NCBI GenBank assembly: GCA_003647375.1
Contig: QMMS01000090.1
Span: 1-14,273 of the forward strand
Direction: 5' to 3'
DNA from: Deltaproteobacteria bacterium
Lineage (GTDB): Bacteria > Desulfobacterota > Desulfobacteria > Desulfobacterales > B30-G6
DNA length: 14,273 nucleotides
The position numbers and the translations under genes are program-made. The notes under the pieces are model-generated. The model did not search any database. It was given only the letters and a program-made list of their open reading frames with translations, and was not told where the DNA came from. Shown here piece by piece: positions 1 to 5,908 of this stretch (position 1 is its first letter; every line of letters begins with the position of its first letter).

Positions 1-56
1 GTAAGCGGTAAGCGGTAAGCGGCTTAATGCTTATTGCTTATTGCTTTTTCTTAAGC
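1..56. repeat. Heptamer tandem repeat with two complementary arms
   Basis: Eight heptamers can be read in strict register from base 1: GTAAGCG three times, then GCTTAAT, GCTTATT, GCTTATT, GCTTTTT and CTTAAGC. The core of the left arm (TAAGC) is complementary to the core of the right arm (GCTTA), so the block can fold on itself one heptamer at a time. The array may continue to the left of the window. Its function is unknown; similar phased heptamers lie in other gaps of this window. Confidence 0.75.
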
Positions 57-119
57 ACCTGGATACTTTCATGTTTTTCTCTGGATTAATGTTTCTGACA
101 TTGTTCCACATTTTATTTC

Positions 120-148
120 TTGGCTTTTTCATAAAAATGACATAATTT
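120..148 (+). promoter_or_regulatory. Possible sigma-70-type promoter for the methyltransferase operon
   Basis: TTGGCT (120-125) and TAATTT (143-148) are separated by 17 nt in an AT-rich leader upstream of the methyltransferase. Both boxes are only moderate matches to consensus, and other placements are possible in such AT-rich sequence. The position fits a leader of about 50 nt before the ATG at 201. Confidence 0.25.
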
Positions 149-200
149 TTCTCTGAAAGCCCCATGGATCGAACAATAAATCAATTAATAGGAGCTCACC

Positions 201-998
201 ATGCTAATTGTTGGAGAACTGATCAATGCAAGTAGAAAAGCCATTGCTGCAGCCATTGAAAACCAGGACCAGGAAACCATAGCAAAGATCGCCAGAGATC
301 AGTCCGAAGCCGGCGCTGATTTTATTGATGTCAATGCCGGTGTTTTTGTCGGCAAAGAACCCGAGTACCTGGAATGGCTGGTAAAGACCGTCCAGGCGGC
401 CGTCGATGAACCCTGCTGTATAGACAGTCCGGATCCCAAAGCCATCGAAAAAGCGCTGGCAGCCCATAACGGAAAGGCCATGATCAATTCCATATCCCTT
501 GAAAAAGAACGCTATGACACCCTGATGCCGATCATAGCCGGAACCGATCTTAAGGTAGTGGCTCTCTGCATGAGCGACGAAGGTATGCCGGAGACAACCG
601 CGGATCGAATGAAAATCGCAGACAAACTGGTCAACGGCCTCCTGCAGAACCATATCCCCCTGGAAAATATCTATGTGGATCCACTGGTTCAACCGGTTTC
701 GACCACCAACAGCTTTGGGATGGATTTTCTGAACGCCATCGAACAGATTGTCAAGACATTCGAAGGCATTCACACGGTTTGCGGCCTTTCCAATGTCTCC
801 TTTGGCCTGCCCGACAGAAAATTTCTGAACCAGACATTCATGAGCATGGCCATTGCCAAGGGACTCGATGGTGCCATTGTCAACCCACTGGATAAAAAAA
901 TGATGGCCAATATCATTGCCGCTGAAGCCCTTGCCGGCAAGGATGAATACTGTATGTCATTCCTCAAGGCATACCGGGCAGATCTCTTTGTGTTTTAA
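201..998 (+). CDS. mtgA: Methyltetrahydrofolate:corrinoid methyltransferase (MtgA/AcsE-like, pterin-binding)
   Basis: A 265-aa protein of the pterin-binding TIM-barrel family that moves a methyl group between a corrinoid protein and tetrahydrofolate. In glycine-betaine or methylamine use by bacteria the direction is corrinoid to THF, feeding the Wood-Ljungdahl methyl branch. Visible family landmarks are the N-terminal GELINASRKAI (5-15), FIDVNAG (41-47), CCIDSPDP (72-79), INSISLE (95-101), VDPLVQPVST (159-168) and GLSNVSFGLPDR (195-206). The Asp and Asn residues in these strands (D43, N45, D75, N96, D160, N198) are the expected pterin-pocket positions. Length is normal for the stand-alone family. 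AGGAG at 191-195 sets the ATG. The corrinoid-protein gene follows after 49 nt, so the two probably form one operon. It could equally be a carbonyl-branch AcsE, but a lone neighbouring corrinoid protein and the pyl genes favour an MtgA role (inference). Confidence 0.85.
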   Translation: MLIVGELINASRKAIAAAIENQDQETIAKIARDQSEAGADFIDVNAGVFVGKEPEYLEWLVKTVQAAVDEPCCIDSPDPKAIEKALAAHNGKAMINSISLEKERYDTLMPIIAGTDLKVVALCMSDEGMPETTADRMKIADKLVNGLLQNHIPLENIYVDPLVQPVSTTNSFGMDFLNAIEQIVKTFEGIHTVCGLSNVSFGLPDRKFLNQTFMSMAIAKGLDGAIVNPLDKKMMANIIAAEALAGKDEYCMSFLKAYRADLFVF

Positions 999-1047
999 CG
1001 TGAATGAAAGCGACATTCTCCTAACCCGTGCTTGAAAGGAACCTAAC

Positions 1048-1686
1048 ATGTCTGAAATAATTTACCAGGAAGCCATGGAAGCCATTCTGAAAGGTGATGT
1101 TGACAAAGCCGTTGACACCGCCAAAAAGGGGATCGACACAGGCATAGATCCTCTGGACTTGATGAACAACGGTTTTATCTCCGGCATCAATCAAGTAGGC
1201 GATCTTTTTGAAACAGGTAGACTTTTTCTGCCCCAGCTGGTCATGTCCGCCTCGGCCATGGAAAAAGCCACGGAAATCATCAATGCCGCCATTCCAGACG
1301 GTAAGGGAACGGTATCCGGGAAAATTCTGGTGGGGACGGTGGAGGGCGACGTACACGATATTGGGAAAACCATAGTCGTGGCACTATTCAAAGCCAATGG
1401 CTTCGATGTACTGGATATCGGAAGGGACGCACCCATCGAACGATTTATTGACGAGGCTGAAAAATTCGGGGCCGACATCATCGGATCGAGCACCCTTTTG
1501 ACCACCACCATGGCCGTACAGAAACAGATCGAAGAGGAGTTGAAAAAAGCCGGTATCCGGGATAAATACAAGACCCTTGTAGGCGGTGCTCCCGTAACCC
1601 AACGATGGGCAGATCGAATCGGTGCAGATGCCTATGCCCAGGATGCAAGCGATGGTGTACGCAAGGCCAAGGAATTGCTAATGTGA
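1048..1686 (+). CDS. Corrinoid (B12-binding) methyl-carrier protein, MttC/MtgC-like
   Basis: A 212-aa cobalamin-binding methyl carrier. Residues about 1-85 form the helical cap domain typical of methionine-synthase-like modules. Residues about 90-212 are the Rossmann-like B12 domain, with the diagnostic DVHDIG (101-106), in which His103 would be the lower cobalt ligand, then GSSTLLTTT (about 146-154) and GGAPV near the end. In methylamine or betaine systems such a protein takes a methyl group from a substrate-specific MttB-family methyltransferase and donates it to a second methyltransferase; here the MtgA-like neighbour is the natural acceptor enzyme. AAAGGA lies shortly before the ATG. The stop codon overlaps the GTG start of the oxidoreductase gene (GTGA, 1683-1686), indicating translational coupling. 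The substrate cannot be told from this protein alone, so MttC, MtbC and MtgC are not distinguished. Confidence 0.88.
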   Translation: MSEIIYQEAMEAILKGDVDKAVDTAKKGIDTGIDPLDLMNNGFISGINQVGDLFETGRLFLPQLVMSASAMEKATEIINAAIPDGKGTVSGKILVGTVEGDVHDIGKTIVVALFKANGFDVLDIGRDAPIERFIDEAEKFGADIIGSSTLLTTTMAVQKQIEEELKKAGIRDKYKTLVGGAPVTQRWADRIGADAYAQDASDGVRKAKELLM

Positions 1687-3449
1687 AGGGATTTTATCAT
1701 CAGATACTCACGATTAACGTGACTGAAAAAACATTTACTACCGTGCCGGTTGACGACATACTCCTGGAAACCTACCTCGGTGGCAAAGGGTTGGCATCCT
1801 ATCTCCTTTACGATATGAACCCGCCGGGAATCGACCCGCTGGACCCACAGAACCACCTCATTTTTGCCACAGGACCTATTACAGGGAGTCCTGTCTGGGG
1901 CTCCTGTCGCTATGGTGTCTATACAAAGTCACCACAGACCGGGTTTTATGCGGAATCTTATTCCGGCGGCAAAGCAGCGGAAGCCATTGATGCCGCAGGT
2001 TTTGATGCCATTGTCATCACGGGAAAAAGCGCTAAGCCGATTGTGTTGGGAATTTTTCCTGATGAGGTCCGCTTTTTTCCGGCGCAAGACCTCTGGGGTT
2101 TAGAAACCTATGAGACCGAAGACAAGGTTCTGGAAAAATATCGACGTACCGAGGAAGGGTTTCGCAAGCCAGGTGCCGTGGTTATCGGCCCAGCCGCTGA
2201 AAACCTGGTACGATTTGGGGTTATTAAAAATGATTACTGGCGTTCGGCCGGCAGAACCGGCGTCGGAACGGTCATGGGATCCAAGCAAATTAAAGCCATC
2301 CTCTTTCAAGGTGACCGAAAAAGAACGCTCCATGACCCTGAGGAGGTCCGAAAGTTTTCCATTCGCATGGCCAGGGAAAACAAAGATCACCCCGCGGTAA
2401 TTTCCTACAAGACCAAGGGAACGAGCCAGATGGTCGATCCGGTCAACAAAGCCAGGGCGTTTCCGACACGTTACTGGTCTCAGAGTAGCTTCGAGCATTG
2501 GGACAAAATTAATTCAGATGCCTTTCACAGTCGGTGTGATGTCAAACCGAGTGCCTGTCTGAAATGCTTTCTGGCCTGTGGTCGAAAAACGACCATTCTG
2601 GAAGGGCGTCACGCCGGTTTGAAACTGGAGGGGCCGGAATACGAAACCATATACGCATTCGGCGGACTCTGCCTGATCGACAGTATCGAGGAAATCGCCT
2701 ATCTGAATGATATTTGCGATCGTCTGGGCATGGATACCATTTCAGCCGGTAACCTTTGTGCATTCACCATCGAAGCGGTCCGGCGGGGAAAAGTGGTCCA
2801 TGACATCGACTATGGCGATGTGGATGCCATCGCCCACCTGCTGGGCCTGATTGCCAAAAGAGAGGGTGTCGGGGATATCCTGGCCCGCGGCATCAAATAC
2901 GCTGCCGCAAAATGGGGCTTGGAGGAAATTGCCGTACATGTCAAGGGAATGGAGCCTCCGGGTTATGATCCCAGAGCCTTGAAAGGGATGGGTCTCGCTT
3001 ATGCTGCTTCGGATCGTGGGGCCTGCCATCTTAGATCTACCTTTTATAAACCGGAACTGAGCGGCATGATCAAACCGGATCAGATAGAGGGCAAGGCAAA
3101 ACTTTTCCTGGAGTTTGAGCACCGCCTGACCCTGTTCGACACACTTATATTCTGTCGCTTCTACAGGGATTTCTATCCATGGGAATCATTGGAGCATCTC
3201 ATTTACAACACCACCGGCCTGACGGTGTCGACAGCCGATTTAAAAAACAAGGCATCAGTCATCAGCACCCTGATTCGAAAATTCAATCTCAGGGAGGGCC
3301 TGCAACCCGAAGATGATCGGCTGCCCAAACGTTTTCATGAAAAGATCAAGAAAACAGGCCAGGTACTAACAGAAGAAGAATTCGAGACAATGTTGACAGA
3401 CTATTTCAAACTGCAGGGATGGGATGAAAACGGCATTCCGCCCGAATAG
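1683..3449 (+). CDS. aor: Aldehyde:ferredoxin oxidoreductase family protein (tungsto/molybdopterin)
   Basis: A 588-aa member of the AOR family, which oxidises aldehydes to carboxylates with ferredoxin using a bis-pterin tungsten (or Mo) site and one [4Fe-4S] cluster. Counting from the GTG at 1683, CxxCxxxC cluster ligands are C292, C295 and C299, and the distant fourth Cys is C491 in DTLIFCRF. This spacing closely parallels the Pyrococcus enzyme. The N-terminal pterin-binding part shows YLGGKGLASYLL and TGPITGSPVWG; EGPEYET and ASDRGACHLRS are also family-typical. A longer frame opens at an ATG at 1605, but that would lie wholly inside the corrinoid gene and add Cys-rich residues foreign to the family. 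GTG at 1683 has AAGGA upstream and overlaps the previous stop (GTGA). The gene ends in TAG, with a second in-frame TAG five codons on. The substrate is unknown; an aldehyde from methylamine or C1 metabolism is speculation. Confidence 0.9.
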   Translation: MKGFYHQILTINVTEKTFTTVPVDDILLETYLGGKGLASYLLYDMNPPGIDPLDPQNHLIFATGPITGSPVWGSCRYGVYTKSPQTGFYAESYSGGKAAEAIDAAGFDAIVITGKSAKPIVLGIFPDEVRFFPAQDLWGLETYETEDKVLEKYRRTEEGFRKPGAVVIGPAAENLVRFGVIKNDYWRSAGRTGVGTVMGSKQIKAILFQGDRKRTLHDPEEVRKFSIRMARENKDHPAVISYKTKGTSQMVDPVNKARAFPTRYWSQSSFEHWDKINSDAFHSRCDVKPSACLKCFLACGRKTTILEGRHAGLKLEGPEYETIYAFGGLCLIDSIEEIAYLNDICDRLGMDTISAGNLCAFTIEAVRRGKVVHDIDYGDVDAIAHLLGLIAKREGVGDILARGIKYAAAKWGLEEIAVHVKGMEPPGYDPRALKGMGLAYAASDRGACHLRSTFYKPELSGMIKPDQIEGKAKLFLEFEHRLTLFDTLIFCRFYRDFYPWESLEHLIYNTTGLTVSTADLKNKASVISTLIRKFNLREGLQPEDDRLPKRFHEKIKKTGQVLTEEEFETMLTDYFKLQGWDENGIPPE

Positions 3450-3474
3450 AGACCCGGCTCGAGGTAGCGGGTCT
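3450..3474 (+). terminator. Hairpin directly after the oxidoreductase stop codon
   Basis: AGACCC (3450-3455) pairs with GGGTCT (3469-3474), with an inner GCT/AGC pairing after a one-base bulge. It starts immediately after the TAG stop. There is no U-run, so it is either a weak or Rho-assisted terminator or an mRNA 3'-end structure between the methyl-transfer operon and the tRNA gene. Confidence 0.4.
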
Positions 3475-3510
3475 TGAGCATGCAGCAATACCGTTTAACA
3501 GTTTTATCGC

Positions 3511-3584
3511 GGGGGGTGGATCGTAATGAGATCGTGTGGACTCTAAATCCACATAGACGGGTGCAACTCCCGTACTCCCCGCCA
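3511..3584 (+). tRNA. pylT: tRNA-Pyl, amber suppressor tRNA (anticodon CTA)
   Basis: A 74-nt pyrrolysine tRNA including an encoded CCA. Acceptor GGGGGGT pairs with ACTCCCC (one G-T pair), followed by discriminator G and CCA. A single base joins acceptor and D stem; the D stem is GATC/GATC with a 7-nt loop that lacks the GG pair. One base leads to a 6-bp anticodon stem TGTGGA/TCCACA around CTCTAAA, giving anticodon CTA at 3543-3545, which reads UAG. The variable loop is only 3 nt (TAG). The T stem is ACGGG/CCCGT with loop TGCAACT and no TTC. The six-pair anticodon stem, three-base variable loop and missing D/T-loop consensus are hallmarks of tRNA-Pyl, and the sequence strongly resembles the Desulfitobacterium tRNA as I remember it. 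The synthetase and biosynthesis genes follow directly. No clear promoter stands out just upstream. Confidence 0.96.
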
Positions 3585-3623
3585 CTTAGCTTTATTACTC
3601 CGGCAGATAAATACCCGCAGGTT

Positions 3624-3685
3624 GTCATTCCTGTAAAGGCGGAAATCCAGAAGAACACTGGATGCCGGATCAAGTCCGGCATGAC
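3624..3685. repeat. Dispersed palindromic intergenic element (MITE/REP-like)
   Basis: The element is bounded by GTCATTCC and GCATGAC and has internal mirrored ATCCAG (3645-3650) and CTGGAT (3658-3663). The right half folds by itself as TGCCGGA, loop TCAAG, TCCGGCA. The left half is a weaker version. Sequences of this shape are common as dispersed intergenic repeats in many proteobacteria (established knowledge). Read on the minus strand it gives the familiar spurious peptide beginning PDLIRHP, which is not a gene. Confidence 0.6.
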
Positions 3686-3716
3686 GAAGTTGGCTATTTA
3701 ATCGCCAGGATAATAT

Positions 3717-3886
3717 GTCACTTGTCCTTCGAATGTCATTGGCCCTACGGGCGCCATTAGCACTTCGTGCGACATTTGCGATTCGCGCGTCATTGGACAA
3801 CCTGACGGTTGTCGCTATTAGCTCATAGCTGTTAGCTCGTAGCTCGTAGCTCACCTAAAACCTAAAACGTAACACCTAAAACCACC
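3717..3886. repeat. In-register array of 7-nt units and 11-nt mini-hairpins, then pure heptamers
   Basis: From 3717 the sequence alternates heptamers with 11-nt mini-hairpins, an 18-bp period. Heptamers: GTCACTT, GTCATTG, GCCATTA, GACATTT, GTCATTG. Inserts: GTCCTTCGAAT (3724-3734), GCCCTACGGGC (3742-3752), GCACTTCGTGC (3760-3770), GCGATTCGCGC (3778-3788). An 18-nt hairpin follows at 3796-3813 (GACAACC, loop TGAC, GGTTGTC). Then come ten contiguous heptamers (3814-3883): GCTATTA, GCTCATA, GCTGTTA, GCTCGTA twice, GCTCACC, TAAAACC, TAAAACG, TAACACC, TAAAACC. The array runs right up to the pylSc ATG. Hairpin sequences differ while the pairing is kept, which suggests structure is maintained or that units are copied with change. 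Function is unknown. Confidence 0.8.
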
Positions 3887-4726
3887 ATGATCCCCTGGAC
3901 ACAAACACAGACACAACGTTTGAATGAGTTGAATGCCCCGGACTCGGCATTGAAGAAAAGCTTCGACGGTGAACCCGCGCGTGAAAAAGCTTATCAGGCA
4001 CTGGAAAAATCGCTGGTGACTACTCAGCGACGCCGGCTGGCAGAATTTCAAACCACGCATCGCCGCCCTGAATTATGCCGGCTTGAAAACAAACTTGCCG
4101 AAATGCTGACGCAAGACGGTTTTGCCCAGGTAACGACCCCGATCATCATGTCCAGGGGACTTTTGAAAAAGATGTCAATCGATTCAAAGCACCCCCTCAA
4201 TTCTCAGATATTCTGGCTGCAGGAAGATAAATGTCTGCGTCCAATGCTGGCGCCTCATCTCTACTACCTCCTTGTCGACCTGCTTCGCATCTGGAAACGG
4301 CCTGTGCGGATTTTTGAAATCGGACCCTGTTTTCGAAAAGAATCCAGGGGATCGAAGCATGCCAGTGAGTTTACCATGCTGAATCTGGTTGAAATGGGTA
4401 CGCCCGAAAACACCCGGAGAGAAAGAATTCAGGATGTGGGTTCACGTGTAGCAACGGCAGCAGGTGTGAAGAACTATCGGTTTGAGACTGTGACCTCGGA
4501 AATATACGGCGACACCATCGATATTGTCGCCGGAAAAGACGGTCTGGAAATCGCCTCCGCGGCCATGGGCCCCCATCCACTGGATCGGCCATGGAAGATA
4601 AACGAATCCTGGATCGGGATCGGTTTCGGTCTCGAACGCCTTCTGATGGCATCCCACCGATCCAGGAATCTTGCCCGGTTCGGTCGAAGCCTGGCTTATT
4701 TAGATGGCGTCCGGTTAAATATTTAA
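3887..4726 (+). CDS. pylSc: Pyrrolysyl-tRNA synthetase, C-terminal catalytic subunit
   Basis: A 279-aa class II aminoacyl-tRNA synthetase core that charges tRNA-Pyl with pyrrolysine; it lacks the N-terminal tRNA-binding domain, encoded separately as pylSn. Motif 2 is RIFEIGPCFRKES (141-153) and motif 3 is GFGLERLL (246-253). Aligned by eye to the archaeal enzyme, pocket residues are A122, L125 and Y126 (in LAPHLYYLL), N166 (in FTMLNLVEMG), Y207 (in IYGDTID) and W242 (in SWIGIG). The archaeal Cys two residues after the Asn is V168 here. The end, YLDGVRLNI, is very close to the Desulfitobacterium protein. The ATG is preceded by TAAAACC heptamers rather than a clear ribosome-binding site, so the start is supported by family length rather than by a Shine-Dalgarno. 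pylB follows after 60 nt. Confidence 0.96.
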   Translation: MIPWTQTQTQRLNELNAPDSALKKSFDGEPAREKAYQALEKSLVTTQRRRLAEFQTTHRRPELCRLENKLAEMLTQDGFAQVTTPIIMSRGLLKKMSIDSKHPLNSQIFWLQEDKCLRPMLAPHLYYLLVDLLRIWKRPVRIFEIGPCFRKESRGSKHASEFTMLNLVEMGTPENTRRERIQDVGSRVATAAGVKNYRFETVTSEIYGDTIDIVAGKDGLEIASAAMGPHPLDRPWKINESWIGIGFGLERLLMASHRSRNLARFGRSLAYLDGVRLNI

Positions 4727-4786
4727 GGGTAAAATTACTTTATATTTGGTAACTATCACCATGTTGTTAAAGGACATCGGGGCAAA

Positions 4787-5908
4787 ATGTCAAACCCACA
4801 CTACCATCTGCAGGACTTACTGTTCAAAGCTGAAAACGGCGCAAGCCTTTCCAGACAGAACATTACGGATCTTCTCGATATAAAAGATCCACACGAAACC
4901 CTGATGCTCTTTGAAACCGCCAGAAAAATACGCCGGCGATATTTCGGCAAACGGATTTTTCTGTATGGATTTCTCTACACCAGCACGTATTGCCGCAACG
5001 ACTGCAGCTTCTGCTTCTTCCGCAGCTCGAACCTTGACAGCACCCGCTATCGAAAAGCCAAGCCGGACATACTGTCCGCAGCCCAAAGACTTGCCAAATC
5101 CGGCGTCCACCTCATCGATTTGACCATGGGGGAAGATCCGCTCCTTTTCAATGACAGGAGTGACGGTTTTGAACAACTCCTGGATCTGGTAGTATCGCTG
5201 AAACAGACGACCGGCCTTCCCGTTATGATATCCCCGGGTGTCATGACCACCTCTCAGCTGAAAATGTTGATAAGAGCCGGTGCTTCCTGGTATGCGTGCT
5301 ACCAGGAAACCCACAATCAAAAACTGTTTGCGGAACTGAGACCGAAACAGAATTTCGATACCCGCATGGCAGCTAAAATCAACGCACATGCAAACGGTCT
5401 CTTGATAGAGGAGGGCCTGCTCTGCGGTGTCGGCGAAACATTGGATGACTTGGCGCATTCCCTGACGGCAATGAAGGACCTGCAGGCCGATCAAATCCGG
5501 GCCATGACATTTATTCCCCAACCCGGTACGCCCATGGCAGCCAACGCTCCTGTGGGAGCCCATCGGGAAACCATCCTCACCGCAGTCATGCGGCTTGTAT
5601 TTCCAGACAGAATGATTCCGGCTTCCCTGGACGTAGATGGCATCGATGGATTAAAGCGTCGATTGGATGCCGGCGCCAATATTGTTACGTCCATTGTGCC
5701 GCCGGGAGCAGGTCTTGCCGGCGTTGCCAGACCGTCCCTCGGTATCGAAGACAGCAAAAGAACCGTCAGTGCGGTCACCGGAGTACTGGCAGCCTGCGGA
5801 CTCGAAACGGCAACCCAAGAAGAATACAATCACTGGATCGCCGGCCGACAACACGTCATCGGCCAAAACGACGTCCGGAGACACAATCCTAAACAGGACA
5901 TTGCATGA
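4787..5908 (+). CDS. pylB: 3-Methylornithine synthase (radical SAM, PylB)
   Basis: A 373-aa radical SAM enzyme performing the first step of pyrrolysine synthesis, rearranging L-lysine to (3R)-3-methyl-D-ornithine. The [4Fe-4S]/SAM motif CxxxCxxC is C69, C73 and C76 in TYCRNDCSFCFFR. Further PylB-like stretches are DLTMGEDPLLF, CYQETHN, MTFIPQPGTPM and, near the C-terminus, ASLDVDGIDGLKRRLDAG followed by NIVTSIVPP. Length matches the family. AAAGGA at 4769-4774 precedes the ATG at a slightly long distance. Its stop overlaps the pylC start as ATGA (5905-5908), so the two are translationally coupled. PylB resembles biotin synthase BioB and HydE, but the pyl context removes that ambiguity. Confidence 0.95.
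   Translation: MSNPHYHLQDLLFKAENGASLSRQNITDLLDIKDPHETLMLFETARKIRRRYFGKRIFLYGFLYTSTYCRNDCSFCFFRSSNLDSTRYRKAKPDILSAAQRLAKSGVHLIDLTMGEDPLLFNDRSDGFEQLLDLVVSLKQTTGLPVMISPGVMTTSQLKMLIRAGASWYACYQETHNQKLFAELRPKQNFDTRMAAKINAHANGLLIEEGLLCGVGETLDDLAHSLTAMKDLQADQIRAMTFIPQPGTPMAANAPVGAHRETILTAVMRLVFPDRMIPASLDVDGIDGLKRRLDAGANIVTSIVPPGAGLAGVARPSLGIEDSKRTVSAVTGVLAACGLETATQEEYNHWIAGRQHVIGQNDVRRHNPKQDIA

Noticed and set aside
204..773. 189-aa open frame antisense to the methyltransferase
   Set aside because: It mirrors a well-supported gene and has no family features.
1605..1682. Upstream ATG start for the oxidoreductase, giving 614 aa
   Set aside because: The extra 26 residues lie inside the corrinoid gene and are Cys/Arg-rich and unlike the family. 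GTG at 1683 has a Shine-Dalgarno and the typical GTGA overlap.
3447..3540. PYLIS-like element after the oxidoreductase amber codon forcing Pyl insertion
   Set aside because: The hairpin after the TAG is short, the reading frame beyond is not protein-like, and the protein is already full length at the TAG, so normal termination is far more likely.
3474..3701. 75-aa open frame on the plus strand in frame with the oxidoreductase
   Set aside because: It runs straight through the tRNA-Pyl gene and the palindromic repeat, and its composition is not protein-like. It is kept only as the hypothetical amber-readthrough extension.
3717..3813. Possible CRISPR array (regular 18-bp units)
   Set aside because: Units are far too short, the variable part is a self-pairing mini-hairpin rather than a spacer, and no cas genes are present.
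3543..3854. Minus-strand 103-aa open frame with a hexapeptide-like repeat (NDARIA, NVARSA, NGARRA, NDIRRT)
   Set aside because: The peptide repeat is just the 18-bp DNA array read in frame; the frame also crosses the palindromic element and the tRNA gene. No ribosome-binding site is seen.
4817..5563. 248-aa open frame antisense to pylB
   Set aside because: It lies wholly opposite a clearly recognised pylB and has no recognisable motifs; long antisense frames are common in coding DNA of this composition.
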